The position numbers and the translations under genes are program-made. DNA of 64,000 nucleotides from Cyclospora cayetanensis (lineage: Eukaryota > Apicomplexa > Conoidasida > Eucoccidiorida > Eimeriidae), in contig NW_020312136.1 of the NCBI RefSeq assembly GCF_002999335.1, positions 124,001 through 188,000 on the forward strand. Reading direction: 5' to 3'. The notes under the pieces are model-generated. The model was not told where the DNA came from. It saw only the letters and a list, made by a program, of their open reading frames with translations, and ran no database searches. Positions 10,545 through 22,254 of this stretch are shown here, piece by piece (positions within the stretch are counted from its first letter, which is position 1; every line of letters starts with the position of its first letter).

Positions 10545-13500
10545 GGCAACTTTCGCACCGATGCAAGCTCACATTGATGATCAAAAAGTTGGAAGCTTTG
10601 GTTGACACAGGAGGTGAAGCGGCTGTCATCCGACGAGGCACGCACAGGTAGAATCTCTCTGTTCAATAGGTAGCACAGTCCTGAAGACTAAAGCCTGCTC
10701 ACGGACGACTGAACAGAAGAACTGGCCAGGCTACAGCAGGTAAATTTACTTAAACTGAAACTGGGTCCTAGCAGCATCGAGCGTGAATTAAAGGTTGGAG
10801 CCGTACACCGTAACATACACTTAGGTACGTCATTGGGTACCTAAAGGAAGGCACGCATGCAGACACAACTGCGCGCTGTAAAACCTAGTGTGCCAAGAAG
10901 CGCACTGAGCACGTCACGGTCTCCTGAACAACGACCATTTCTTCAATCGAGAGCAGGCTAGAGTCTGTGCTTCAACAAGGTGAAAAAAAGTCCCAATGCC
11001 GGCGGCTCAGCCGCACAGCAAGAAAACACTTTTGTGCATACAATTCATTTGTCTTTGCATCTGCTTCTTTATCGGGGAACCGTTTGAAGGGCGATCTTAG
11101 AAACAGAAAGAATAGCATCTAGCAGGCAGGAATATGGGGAGGTGATAAGTAATCACCAGCCGCTGGCAAGCTGGCCACCTACTAGTTATCCAGGGCGACA
11201 CATTGAGCTCATTCTTGGGTCCGCCTCAAGCAGTGTTCCGCGGGATCGGAGGATCCCATAGAATGAACCCTGGCTGTTGATCTTTTAAAAACCAAAAAAA
11301 TGCAGGAACCGAGGAGCGCCTTTGGGTCTGGCCCTATTTGGTGCTGGAAATTGACCGATGGCAGCAAATATGCGTAAATTTAAGTCCTTTGAACAACATC
11401 ACTGTAAAACCAAAGCTCCTGATGCCCGATATTGAAGAGCCAACCTAGTGGGTGTTCCGAATTCCTCTACACATCCTGCTTCTGTTGGTCTCGATTTGGC
11501 TAAGGTACTATTCGAATGACCATTCTACCCGTCATCTTACTTCACAGGTGCCCTCGTTACGAATCCTCATTTACACTGAAAGCGTGCACAGAGCGGCATT
11601 TCACACTTGCACGTGCAAACTCTAGTACACCAGTATGCCGCTTGGACTTGCTAATGCCCCAGCTGAACTGCAACAACGGGCCGCCAAGAATGTTTGTGAG
11701 CCTGTGGTGGAGCATTGTTTGCAAATACGCATGGATGACGCCATAGACTTCAACTGAAGCGTCCAAGAGCACCTGCAGCACCTACAATAGGTGCTTCAAC
11801 TGGTACGTAGCAAACACGGGTAAGTGAAGCAACGCAAAGGGACACTCCCTTGAATAGCCGGGGTTTCAGCATACCATCTCTCTGCTACCGGGGTTAATCC
11901 AAATCTGAAAGTGATTGTATTAGTAAATGAATGGCTTCTTCTTCAGACATGCGCGAAGATGTTGCGAAGTTCTACGTGCTTGCGTCTTATTACCAACAGT
12001 TCATTTCTAGGTTTAGTCCGACGGCTTTTCCTTTGAACCGAAGTAAGAAAATGCAGTCTGGGAGTCAAGCGAAAGAAGATAGTGCGGCGGCATGGACGCT
12101 GATACGCTGCTCTCCACGATTCCCAGTTTGTGCGCTGTCCCAACGTGAACATCAATTATTCCGAACTACCGACGATTTTAATGAAGGGGTGATTGCTATT
12201 CTCTCTCTGCAGGGTACAAGCTCACACACACATGAAAATATTGTTGTCCTTATTCTTGCCTAATGGAAATTGGCAACGGTACCCACAGCATTAAAGAAGC
12301 TCTACGCGTTGTGGTGGGGTGTGAAAATGCAGGCACTACCGGGATCCATTTGACTGTACATGGAAAGCGTTTTCGGGACCTGGGAAATTCAAGGCTTGTT
12401 CTCTGGCCTAGTTAGCTCCCGCAGTACGACTTGAGAGCTAAGTGCATCAATGAATATCAGCGTGGCCACCAGCGGCCTTTGGTGGCTCCCCAGCGCTTCA
12501 CTATTACGCAGTGCTGCCGCTCTTGTAACTGATCATTTACGGCGAAGCTGCGTGGGTCTCATGGTTTTGATACCCATGCATGCGCTATCATTGCCAAAGC
12601 TCAGAATGGCCGAAGGTGAAGCACTACCACATTGAGAATGAACTGCTGTGGCTCACAGCTAGGCGGGATATTCGTCGTTTGCACATTCTGACGTTGATCC
12701 GCTGCCCTGGTTTGTGCAAAATATATTGTCATGTCCTTGCTGGCCAGATTGGCATTCACACTACAGTTGGAAAGCTCCCACGGTGCTTATGGTGGCTTTT
12801 CACGCTCCCGCGGCTAAGGATGATAAAATGTCATGCCCAGAGTGACAGCAGAGGAGCCACTTGATTCTACCGAATCCCAGCGTTGTACACCATATGGTCC
12901 TTGGAAGAATATGAACTAATCTGACTGTGGACTTTATTCTTGCACATGATGAGAGTGGGTGCCAGGATAATATATACGTATTTTCAACAGATTCAGCAAA
13001 TATGCCCATTTCCTCCCTTGCTACACTTCTGCCACAGCTCCGGATGTTCCAGGTTTATCATTATGATAGCGGCTCAAATATCGTTAGTGCGCTGTAGTAT
13101 GCCTTTCTTACCTGCCTACATATTGACCATAATAGGATCAATGCGAGCGGCCATGAGTCAGTTGGATCAATAGAGAGCACCAACCGCACACTTCTGCAGT
13201 ACTTGAGAGTTTGTGCTGACAAAAATTCCATTTGCTTAGCTGCATTCTCTTTTATGTGCTGGGTCGTTTTATAATTTCACACCTCTCTCATCAATCAGTT
13301 GCTCTCGCATATCTCTGGTCTACAGTAGGGAACCCCATACCCCTCCAAGGCTGGACCCGGTAATCCGCGGCAAGCAGCCACTCTTAGCCGCAAAGAGATT
13401 CACAATACAGCTGGCCAGTGGACGCGGACTTCTCGGCGAAAACTCTAGGAGACAAGTATGAACTTACGATAAGCGGCGGTCCAGTGTATTTCGAGCCTGG

Positions 13501-13830
13501 GGATATGGCCCTGGTGTATATGCACGTTTTTTGAAGGGCGCCAGAAGGTAATATGGCATAAAAGTATGCGGCCAGGTGGCAAAGGTCCTTTACTATCCTT
13601 CCACAAATTAGTTCTCGTTCTTACTCCAGCGAATTCCGTAAATGTTTAGGGTGATGGAACTATCAGTATTAGCTCGCAAAATGAGCTTCAAAACTCACCA
13701 AGTATTTCGCTGAATCCACCTCATAGCCAAGTGACCTGTGTAGAAGCGCAGGATCTGAGGGGGCCTATTGGGCGCCCATGACACACTAGACGGGAGCTAC
13801 TTGTAAAATATAATGGGTAATGACAACCTT
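10545..13830 (+). pseudogene. pol (protease-RT-RNase H-integrase-chromodomain) remnant
   Basis: At about 10585-10635 KLEALVDTGGEAAVIRR contains the DTG of a retropepsin. At about 11370-11440 VNLSPLNNITVKPK and MPDIEE match RT motifs, and MPLGLANAPAELQQ at about 11635-11680 matches the PFGLxNAP motif. REDVAKFYVLASYYQQFISR at 11949-12010 is the RT connection, with an RNase H-like TTDDFNEG near 12160. Integrase follows: HVLAGQIGIHTTVG (zinc-binding HxxxGHxG) near 12730, FILAHDESGCQDNIYVF near 12930, and SIESTNRTLLQYLR near 13160-13215. RRELLVKYNG near 13790 matches a chromodomain RxYLVKWKGY. Frames switch repeatedly and stops are present, so no function remains. Confidence 0.75.
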
Positions 13831-14647
13831 CATCTCGCTGCCAACGGAATGGTTGCAAAATTCATTAACTGCAGGAGACTCTGTGGCTTCACTTGGTGAA
13901 CAACGCTAATCGCCATGGATGGCGCCCTTCGCATTCCTTGACATTTCTCCTTCCGCGCAAGTTCCACCTAAAACAGGTGCCTCAATCCTAGAAATTTGCT
14001 TGGTTTTTCGGCTCTTGCTGTTAAGATGCTCTGTGCGCCTACATTTAAGTGCAGGCACCAGCAGATACGTTGACTGGACATTCTTCCAAAATACCTCTGT
14101 AGGCTTTGATGCCGACCGTGCTGTATACACCCGTTATATTGGCATGCACATATTGCCCTACAACGTTGAACTTCAGTGCATTTGATTTTTCGTACAAACT
14201 TTACTTATATGCTCTTTTATTCGTTTGAGGAGGCTCGCACATTTCAGTGCTCCGATAGCAGCGAACCATCGCGCATTCGCGTTCGTACTGATTTGGTCCC
14301 TCGCCTGCTGTTTGCTAGTCTGTGTCTCTCTTTTTCATTAGTGATTGACGTCGAAATTCATACTTCCTGAATGCACTAATTTCCGTGTTTCTGCCCGCGT
14401 GCAGTGTGGCGCTAGGCCGGGATCTCTCGCTGTCCCACACGTAGTTGGTCTCAACATACGTGTGCGGAAGACGGGAGTATGTGGTTTGAAATAAGAGAGG
14501 AATGAAGTATCGAAATAGGTCGCACGTACATGCCTCCTAATACACTTGTTATACAAAACAAATAGCTAAAAGCCGACTACTGGCCTTTTCGCACGCACAT
14601 CTCATCTACTGCACAATACTGCTAGTGTGACGTAAAATAAGGCATTA
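13831..14647. other. Retroelement 3' region, no gene
   Basis: Lies between the chromodomain remnant and the right LTR-like repeat. Short open frames on both strands (13906-14185) are probably chance. It may hold the element's untranslated 3' region and the undefined left end of the 3' LTR. Confidence 0.4.
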
Positions 14648-14830
14648 TATGCGTTTGCTCCAACTGGTATGTGCAACTAGTTGTGAATGCATGGAATCTG
14701 CAGATACGCCCACCGTAACTGTATCTCTCCCGTCAGGTCAGGAACTCTGAGGGGAGCGGGCAAAAGAGGGAGGAAGGTCTTCAGGAAAACACTCAACTTT
14801 CTCTTACACTTGAATAAGTCTGAAGTGGAG
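14648..14830 (+). repeat. Candidate 3' LTR core of retroelement 1
   Basis: Diverged direct repeat of 9147-9345 with ordered blocks TGCGTTTG, GTGAATGC, AACTCTGAGGGG, GCGGG, GGAAAACACT and GTCTG. A 110-residue open frame overlapping it (14687-15019) is most likely incidental. Confidence 0.5.
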
Positions 14831-15377
14831 GGTCGTCAGGCGGAGAACTGCAATGAAGCGGAACACGAAGAGTATAAGGGCCTGTTTCTTATTGACTCAT
14901 TTGAAGTTGTTAGCCTGTCAGTTTCTGTGTGGACTAGCGGGAAGCGCAAAGGACTGTGTGGCCATACTACAGTGTCTGTTCTCTGCGTGAAGGCAATACA
15001 CAAAGATTGTGGCATATGAATGAGTTTTATCACAGTCAATAAGCTACTTGGGTAGCAATACGCAGTTATTCATGTCGTTTGTGAGTAGAGTACCACAACG
15101 GGAAGCGCGAACTAAAGGCACCCACCACGCCCTTCAAAGAAAGCTAGAGAGCACCTGTGTATTTGCAATCGAGATTTGTATGCATCTCGAATCTTGTGCA
15201 GCTGTCAGAAACCACAGATACCGTATTCACAAAATCTGAACTGTCTAGATTTTCCCTGAGGCTCCTATGTCCAATGTCTCACCACATTGCCCTTCGCGGG
15301 TGCCGTCACCACATTGCCCTTCGCGGGTGCCGCAGAACCAAAGCGGGCGGCAGGGAGCAAAGGCGGGCTCTGTGCCC
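14831..15377. other. Retroelement-flanking spacer, no gene
   Basis: No coding frame is supported between the 3' LTR core and the antisense integrase-like remnant. The only structured item is the perfect 27-bp tandem duplication at 15279-15332. Confidence 0.4.
15279..15332. repeat. Perfect 27-bp tandem duplication
   Basis: A 27-bp unit beginning TCACCACATTGCC and ending GGTGCCG occurs twice back to back (15279-15305, 15306-15332) with no mismatch. The unit length is a multiple of three, but no convincing gene covers it. A recent slippage or duplication event is likely. Confidence 0.9.
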
Positions 15378-15800
15378 TCAAAAATACACAAAAGGCAACA
15401 AGGGAGGCATTTGAAAAATGACAGTGCATGCAGTATTAGGCCTTACAGTGTTTTCTTCTAGGTCAGTTGTGGCGTTTAAGGACATCAGGCTAAGGAGGGC
15501 CCCCAGCCAACGGGGTAACATTTTCCTCTGGACAATCCAGTATTCATGATGAAGTGCTCTATGAGCAGGCGGTGCTTCGGTTTTTCCAGTTTCTATATAC
15601 TGTACTACGGCCTGTTGCAGCTGCACGTACAGCTGTGAAGAAGCAGAAAAGCAAGACGGCCTGTGTTGGCTAGCAGCACGTTCGGCATGCCTTGTTGGAT
15701 AGGGTGCCACGACTTCAATTGTATGCGCTAGAAGGACACCATACACAAGTTCCTTCGGAGCGGCGTATTCGAAAGTCGTGATGCCCTTATCAGCTTTCGA
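15378..15800 (-). pseudogene. Antisense retroelement integrase-like scrap
   Basis: Read on the minus strand, an open frame begins around ITTFEYAAPKELVYGVLL, which resembles the post-catalytic integrase segment TGxSPFELVYGxxPxxP of Ty3/gypsy elements, and continues with a neutral sequence (LYVQLQQAVVQYIE). A stop lies upstream near 15860. It is oriented opposite to the neighbouring element, so it would be a third, separate insertion. The match is weak, and a chance open frame cannot be excluded. Confidence 0.3.
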
Positions 15801-16137
15801 GGAAAAACTTTGGGGATGAGTACACTAGCAAGAGGAATACAGATAGCCTTTCTCGATGATACAAGAGCTTGATTTTAGACTGCGATGCTCACGCACCGCT
15901 GTTCGGCAAGCCAAGAAGTATTCGTATCGCTGTCAGCCTTGAGTTAATAAGCTCTTACTAACGTACAAGTCACGGGGGTAGCACTTCTACTTGCTCCCGC
16001 TTACGCCGGCACCAAGAAGCGGCTCGTGAAATGCCCCTCAAGCCACTTGCAGCAAGTCCAAACGCAGCAGCTAACGAACGAGTCGGGTCTCCAAGCTCAA
16101 ATGCCGATGAGCCGCGCAAAGAAGAAAGTGTGCGACT
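15801..16137. other. No gene recognised
   Basis: Spacer downstream of the Derlin gene's stop codon. The + strand open frame 16026-16352 is mostly the complement of Derlin exon 2 and is rejected. Confidence 0.35.
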
Positions 16138-16930
16138 CTAATTCTCGGACTGCTTCAGAAGCCACATTAAGGGACGCGGCGTGCGGAAAATGCGGAAGCC
16201 TTTGCTCGTGGGCAAAAGGGGATACACGTCTTCGAAAAAATAGTAAAAGTGGCCTACAGCAATGCCCACCAGATGATCTGCCATGTTCCACCCCACCAAA
16301 AGAGACAGTAATGCGAGCAGAAATGGAAGGTAGGGGGCTTGCACAGGCATGAAGAAAATTGAAAGGCGTGTGCTTGGATTACGGCGACCCCAAATGTACG
16401 TTACGACGTTGATCATCGAGCCGCTGAAGAAGTATGAGCTTACTCCAAAGATGTAGGAAAATGCCTGCGCACACAAAAAGAAACAGAACGGGTAATAATA
16501 CGCATTTGCAAGAAGTTACTTCAGCTAAGAGAAAACCACTAAAAGCTGAATGCAGGGGTTAGCCCACAGTCGACAGCCGCACTCTTTTTCAGCGGGAAAG
16601 CGCCTCCCACAGACATACCAGAAGGAGGCTCCCAGTGCATATCAGCATCCAAAGGAACGTTGCGCTGCGACGATGCTCCTCTAGTGTTGAGCAGTAGAAA
16701 ATAAGGACGTAAACATTCCAGAAAAAGTGGAGTGAAAACGTTCCGAAGAAAAGAAAGCAAGTGATTAGGCGCCACACTTGTCCATGCGTAAAGACGAGCT
16801 GCCAGTTCATGTATAAGGAAAAGGGAGATATAATTTCAAGCGTGCACAGCGCCATTAGCACAGTGGAAGCTATAAGGCACACCCGGGTCACCGGAGGGAC
16901 GTGGGTAAAGAACATGTCCACTTGATCCAT
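16138..16930 (-). CDS. DER1: Derlin (Der1-like ER membrane protein)
   Basis: Two phase-0 exons, 16930-16619 and 16464-16138, joined by a GTATGT...GCAG intron, encode about 212 residues, close to the usual Derlin size. The N-terminus (PPVTRVCLIASTVLMAL) and QVWRLITCFLFFGTFSLHF match the conserved WRxxTxFxxFG region. YCSTLEEHRRSATFLWML follows. Exon 2 has AFSYIFGVSSYFFSGSMI, a middle hydrophobic segment, and AVGHFYYFFEDVYP, the Derlin GHxYYFxEDVxP signature. It is a rhomboid pseudoprotease-fold protein with several membrane spans. In the family it moves misfolded proteins from the ER lumen for degradation (ERAD); apicomplexans also have an apicoplast-targeted Derlin, but no long bipartite leader is seen here, so the ER form is favoured. 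Confidence 0.9.
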
Positions 16931-17493
16931 TTTCTGGTCATATGGGGAAAAATGAAGAAACGTTTCTTACCAAGAATACGGTGGCGTGTATGAAGACACA
17001 TGCTTGACCGGGTATACACAAGCGTCCCGGACCGACGCACAGCATACGCCGGAGCAGCATGCACTACCCCAAACAACAGCAAAATGGCCTGAGCTACCGA
17101 CGCGGGGTAATTAGTTGATACACGCGGCGCAGCTGCTCAAAAGAAAGGGAGCATTAAGCCCCGCGGAGTAGATGGCGGTTCCCCCTAGCTGTACCTCGAT
17201 GGTGGAAGGCCGAAATTTACCATCCCTCACCACGACTGGCGTACATCAAAAACCAACTTAGGGGAAAACGATAACACTTGATTCGGTCAGTTCGGTCGTT
17301 GAAATCATTCAAAAATGCTTTGGGACTGGCAGCGCATGCACAACGCGGCCAAAATAGGGCCAGGCCTTTTAAACACGACAGTTCTGCGATTGCTGCATTT
17401 TTAAGGCTGTTCTTTGAAGCGATTTGTTCCCAGTGCTCCTGCATCAGCTACAGAAATAGCGTCATGATAGCGTAGCGTGCGTTGAAACTCTCG
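16931..17493. other. No gene recognised
   Basis: Upstream region of the Derlin gene and 3' side of the small basic ORF. Open frames on both strands are short and featureless. Confidence 0.35.
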
Positions 17494-17778
17494 CTATTCC
17501 AACGCTTTTACCCTCTGTTCATATCTCCTTTGGGCTCTAAATTTGGTCGCGATTCTTCTGTGGTACTCATATGCAAAGCCCTGGTTGAATTGATGTCTTT
17601 TTGGCCGTGTGTGCTCGTGGTGAGTCTCTAAGGAAGTGGGTACGTGGCGTATTTGTGCTTCGTGCTTTCCGTGGGTCAGTAACAAGGTTGAGTGGGCGCT
17701 CATCCCATGTCGCTTCTTCCTTGAGAAAGTACTTTTAGGCCTTTCCATTACATCCAAGGCTTCATTTTCCTTTCGCAT
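17494..17778 (-). CDS. Small basic hypothetical protein
   Basis: A 94-residue frame from ATG (MRKENEALDVMERP) to a stop. It is rich in Lys, Arg and His, with RPKRHQFNQGFAYEYHRR and KFRAQRRYEQRVKALE at the C-terminus, a composition like small ribosomal or mitoribosomal proteins. It lies about 100 bp from, and divergent to, the RPC9-like gene, so the two may share a promoter region. No family was recognised and it may be one exon of a larger gene. Confidence 0.4.
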   Translation of the reverse strand: MRKENEALDVMERPKSTFSRKKRHGMSAHSTLLLTHGKHEAQIRHVPTSLETHHEHTRPKRHQFNQGFAYEYHRRIATKFRAQRRYEQRVKALE

Positions 17779-17877
17779 TCTCCATGATTCTTAACTGCAG
17801 ACAAAATGCTGATGATGTGAACGGCCAGTGCTTCCCGTTGCGCATAACGACGTCATTTTAGTCCTTGAGTTTCCGAA

Positions 17878-19006
17878 ATGAAGGTTTCGGAGGAGCGCTG
17901 CGATATTATCACAAACATGGAGGTAATGCTACTCCTAGTGCAGCAGCAACAACTACTACCCTCGGTTGACAGTTTACTTCGCTGTGCAAGCAAACCCAGT
18001 TCAACAACTTCGGGCAGCTTCTCCCCTAGCGAAAACTCCAAAGCAGATCCCCGCAACAACGGTGACCGTGAAGATGGAAGCTTTGGGCAGACCGAGTCCC
18101 CCGTCGAGCGCTTCAGGTTGGATCATGTCAAGGAATTACTCTACCAACACATGTTCAATCAACTGGTTCAGGACTATATTCGCAAAACCTGTCCTTATCT
18201 GCACCTTGTGCGCGTCCCTTCTGATTTTCGCCACTCAACAGATCGATTAAGGATTCAGCAAGGCGTGCGCCATGCTACACGACGGGCGTTCGGGTGCGCT
18301 ACTGGAGGCAAGCGTCCCACTGGGATCACTGCAATTCGACATGGGGCACTATCCCCATCAATCAGCCGGCGTTTTCGTGAATGCCTTGATGCCCTGGTTC
18401 ATCGATTTGGGCTCACAGAACTCGAATTGCTAACAATTGTGAACCTTGGGGCATTCAAACCTGTCGAGATCTATATGTTCCTGGAGGACTGCTCCACCAG
18501 GTTAGTGTGCACATTTGTGTGTGCATATATGTAGATAAATGTCTGCATGCTTTCAAGGCCCTGTCAGCGTTCTGTTGGTGCGTACCACGTGGTGAAGCCA
18601 TCTTGCAGGCTGCCAGAGGTGGCAACAACCACTGCGCCTGTGCAGTGGCTGCTCATTTGCTTATGGAGCTGGCGCTCCGGATCATAAGCAGAGGAACTAC
18701 AGCAGTTCAAAATCGGTCAAGCATTCTACAAGCTTGAGTTGGTTCACTATACAGCCCCTCAGTGAGGTGCGGGAACAACCGCGGTGGGGCGATGCTGGGT
18801 GCTGCATGTTCAGGTATTCTTTGTGCGGGTGTTCGACGGCCTTCAGGTTCACGGAAGAAGATGCTGCGGCGATGTTGAGTTTGATAGATCTTGCGCTAGT
18901 GCAGCAACAGGCCCTCCCAACGTTACCAGAGGGTGCTATACCGGCATCTGCGGAGGTTCAAACCCAAGAGGGCCTCAAGAATGCAAGTCCAAGTGCCCGA
19001 TCGTAG
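17878..19006 (+). CDS. RPC9: RNA polymerase III subunit RPC9 (CGRP-RCP/Rpc17-like)
   Basis: Exons 17878-18500 and 18847-19006 join in phase (AG|G to Arg) to give about 260 residues. The start MKVSEERCDIITNMEVMLLL matches the RPC9 opening (xxLLSNYEVxxLL). The C-terminal core FGLTELELLTIVNLGAFKP, VEIYMFLEDCSTR|FTEED, then a short helix, matches the HRDC-like Rpb4/RPC9 fold. The PVEI...E...R.TEE spacing favours RPC9 over Rpb4. RPC9 pairs with RPC8 in the Pol III stalk and takes part in initiation. The family is usually around 120-150 residues; here about 150 residues of S/G/R-rich insertion separate the N-terminal helix from the core. After the stop, another frame stays open to 19190 (ELQEEARLLELQQQQ), so an alternative 3' splice is possible. 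Confidence 0.8.
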
Positions 19007-19747
19007 CAAGAAATGTCCCAGCAAGAGCAGCAAAGAGCTGCAGGAAGAAGCGCGACTGCTGGAGCTTCAGCAGCAGCAAGTCCACCAGGAGGCCGCTCTA
19101 CCTCATACGGGACCCATTAAACACCAGCCAATGTCCACAGGAAATGAAGCAGAACAGCAAGATGATGGCACATCGGCGAACGCAGCTTAGGAGTGCTATA
19201 GCTCAGTGGATCTGTTTACACCGGCGGAGTACCCAAGGATGCCTCCTTCGCAGCTCACAGGGCTTGCGGTGCACATTTCGCAAGAAACGTAAGCCCGCGG
19301 AAGAGCTGCGCGCACTGTGACCGCCAAGCGCAGGCCTCAAAGCAGGAGGAAACGCGCGTTCGAGGGCTAGCGACTGTGTGATTTCTTTGCTGCGTTGCCC
19401 TGCGACCCCTCCAATCTAAAGGACTACCTGAATGGAGGTGGTGCCAACAAGCAGTTCAGAGGAATGGCGACGTTTCGCATTATTCCGCTATAAATCATTA
19501 CAGGCCTATTTTAATAGGGAGCCGACTGCGAGGCCGGACGATTCTGAACTGTTCGCGCGTTGCATTCAACCAGCTCTTCAGTTAAAGAGCGGGCGACGGC
19601 AAACTTGCTGTTTGCTATACCTTTTGTGCACCAATTTTTCCGGTAACGTTTTCGAGCGACAGCTCATTTGGAAAATCGATTGACGAGCGTCTATTGTGCA
19701 GACGAGTTAATTTGTTTGGTAGTTTGTTAGCCGCCGAGGATGACTCC
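19007..19747. other. Spacer between two convergent genes
   Basis: Contains the open +3 frame to 19190 that might be an alternative RPC9 C-terminus (glutamine-rich, ends DDGTSANAA). The remainder to 19747 shows no supported gene. The flanking genes are convergent. Confidence 0.35.
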
Positions 19748-22254
19748 CTACATGTTGTCTTCTAATTCCACTTCTAGAGAGAGAGTCCCATTGAGAGCAG
19801 AAACAAGGAGGTCATCCCGACGTTTCAAGGACCAAAACGTTACCCCTTCTGCTGGAGTGGGGCTTGGAGGGCTCCCGACAGCCGAAAGAATAGATCCTCC
19901 CGTGGCCAGAAGGCCAGTGCTGACGTCCGGGATAGGTTGCAGGCATCTGAGAGCGCCCTCCGAGGCCTGCAGACAAAGACAGCGCACAATTCTTGGCAGC
20001 ACTGCGACGAGTGGTTTCAAGCAAGCATGCCGCAGTCCGCGACTGTTACAGTGTAGTGTGGCATGCACGCTTCACAAGGGGAAAGGGAAGGGGCGCGCTA
20101 GTTCCAGAAATTGGACAAGTGCGCGTGGATTTTCACACGTACCAGAGGACCTTCGGCCCAACTTAGCACAACACCGGTAGTAGAATCCCATAGCTTCAGG
20201 CCATCATACAGCCGGCGACGCCCGGTATGATCGGCCGTGGATCCCCCAAAACCGACGACAAGGCCTCCCCACAGTCGGCAAGTGAACGGGAAAGTGGCAC
20301 CCTCCGCACGGACGAACGCCGGATGTAGTGGGCCACAAGCGGCGATGAACTGCGAAAGCTGCGGATGAAGCAGTGGAAACAACACCGACTTAGTTGATTG
20401 ATGCGCGCCACTGGCGTGGAGTCCTGAGCCGTGTGAGACCTCGGGCAAATGACAGTCGACATTGTTTTCCCTACCCCCAAAGGGAGGAGGCGACGTGCCA
20501 ACCTTGGACAAGCCTTCAGGGCACCGAATTTGCTTTGTAGCTGGTTCCGTTTCTGGTTGCTCCAGTGGGGGACCCGCGGGCTCTCTCGCTCTCTTGGAAG
20601 CGACACCAATACCTCTTTTTTGCACATCCGTTAATCTCTGAAAGTGAGACAAATATTCCCAGAATCGATGTCTGCTTGTCTGAGCATGCCTGCTTTGGGG
20701 GCCATGAAGAGTAAATTTCAGTTGAGGGAGAACGCCACAGTTTCCTGCCACAACAGATTCCAGGGAGGGTCCACAATGGCCCGTCGAAATTTCCTTGGCG
20801 CTAGGAGGCCCCACCTGTAAAGGAGAGTCCATGGGATGCTCGGATTTTTCGGGGCAATGACTAATGCAAAATGCATCAGTAAAAGCAATAGTACTGTCTG
20901 CTGGGCTTTTCAGGCTGACAGTTCTGTTTGACTGCACGATATTCACAAGTTGCGCGCGGTGATACGTGCACTGATGGCCATTCTGCAGATCCTGGCGTGA
21001 AAGCGGCCCACGTTGCGGCATTTCCCCCACGCTAAGCCCATTTGGTAGGGGCATGCTGGGGACTGCAATTGTCTGCGGGTCTTTTTCATCGCCGTCAAAT
21101 GCAGGTACGGAAAAATAGATACTTTTGGTAGGGGTGTCCACTCCCACGATCAAGCTTTCCTGGTTTGAATGAGACCGGCAACTGCAGCGGCATGAGCATT
21201 GCCAACAGAGTCTGCAGTGTGTTGAGCTGACACCGCCTGTTTGTAATATGTACTTACCATTGGGTGAAAACTCAATGTATTCTGCTGCACATGCATCCGC
21301 CGAGGCAATGGTTTTGAGAGCCCGTGTTCCGTCGGGCAAGCTCAGCAAAACCGTCTCGCCGTCGCCCCTTTCCAGAATGCTCTTCATTTCTAAGGGCTGA
21401 CCACTACTGTATCGAACGACAGAAGCTGCTAGTACAGCTCCGTCTGGTGAAACATCAAAGGCCATAAGCGAACTCCGTAGCAAGCCACTGTCCTCGCTTG
21501 GCCCCAAACGCGTTGCTTCCAGCGGATAAGGAATAGAATCCTGCCCCGAAGAACTTCCAGAGCTATAGTGAAATGGAAAACGGAGGTCAAACAGGCGAAT
21601 CCACCTGTCTTCACGCCCTCCGGTGAGGAAGAGGTGTGGATGAAGGGCCAGGCCAGTACGAATCCCACACACAGGACCGTCATGCGCTGCAGGGATCCGC
21701 AGTGTTGGACACACCCTCCGCCCAGAGAACTTTGCGTTGAGGCCTGAAACTCGGGCATCGAAGAGAAGAACATCTCCATCTGGGGAGCCACAAAAAATCA
21801 AAGGGGAGTCAGGGCATCGATTTACGTGAACGCATGAGGTGCCGCACACGGAATTTCCGGCAACTTCACGTTCTGCAGACAACTGAATTTCCAAATAGAA
21901 AGCACCAGCATTCATGTCGAAAAAAAGTAGAGTGTTATCGTTCGTGCAAGCCAAGAGCACAGAGGGATCGTGCGCCCCAAAGTGGATATCACAAAGTTTT
22001 CGGTGGGTTCGGAACTGGGCGCCGCCTGGCGGCAAGGGCAACCTGTAAGTTGCTACTGGTAAGAGAGCACTTGGAGGCTTGTGATGCGGACGGCACAGTT
22101 CTATTAAATGGGAATCCACTGTAGCGCCTCCTTCAGCAAGCGACCCATGGGCCAAGGGGCCAATGAAATTTCTCGGTAGCCCCTCCATGACTTTGGTGTT
22201 CCAACGCTGGTGGCAGGCTTCTTTGAGTGAGGTATTTCGCGATTCGAATTCCAT
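19748..22254 (-). CDS. WD40-repeat protein
   Basis: Two phase-0 exons, 22254-20143 and 19966-19748 (GTACGT...CTGCAG intron), give about 776 residues. WD-like blades include DPSVLLACTNDNTLLFFDM, DSPLIFCGSPDGDVLLFDAR, HPHLFLTGGREDRWIRLFDL, SPNGKYIL, RRLYDGLKLWDSTTGVVL, and in the second exon VSTGLLATGG, VTFWSLKRRDDLL and LNGTLSLEVEL. The last blade is completed only when the intron is removed, which supports the splice. About 230 residues of disordered sequence (with CRLCWQCSCRCSCRSH and RHRFWEYLSHFQRLT) sit between blades, typical of coccidian proteins. WD40 propellers are scaffolds; no closer family could be named. The start is the first ATG of the frame. Confidence 0.75.

Larger units (their letters stand above)
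9147..14830 (+). mobile_element. Decayed Ty3/gypsy chromovirus-type LTR retrotransposon
   Basis: Domain order from left to right is LTR-like repeat, gag, retropepsin, reverse transcriptase/RNase H, integrase, chromodomain, LTR-like repeat. This order (integrase after RNase H, chromodomain at the integrase C-terminus) defines chromoviruses of the Metaviridae/Ty3 group. All domains carry stops and frameshifts, so the copy is dead. Its length of about 5.7 kb is typical of an intact element, suggesting mostly point decay rather than large deletions. Chromovirus-like elements are known from Eimeria genomes. Confidence 0.8.

Noticed and set aside
14687..15019. 110-residue + strand open frame
   Set aside because: It lies over the LTR-like repeat and shows no protein motif; the paralogous repeat at 9147-9345 does not keep the frame.
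20449..22124. Plus-strand open frames across 20.4-22.1 kb
   Set aside because: They are complements of the clear WD40 coding sequence on the minus strand.
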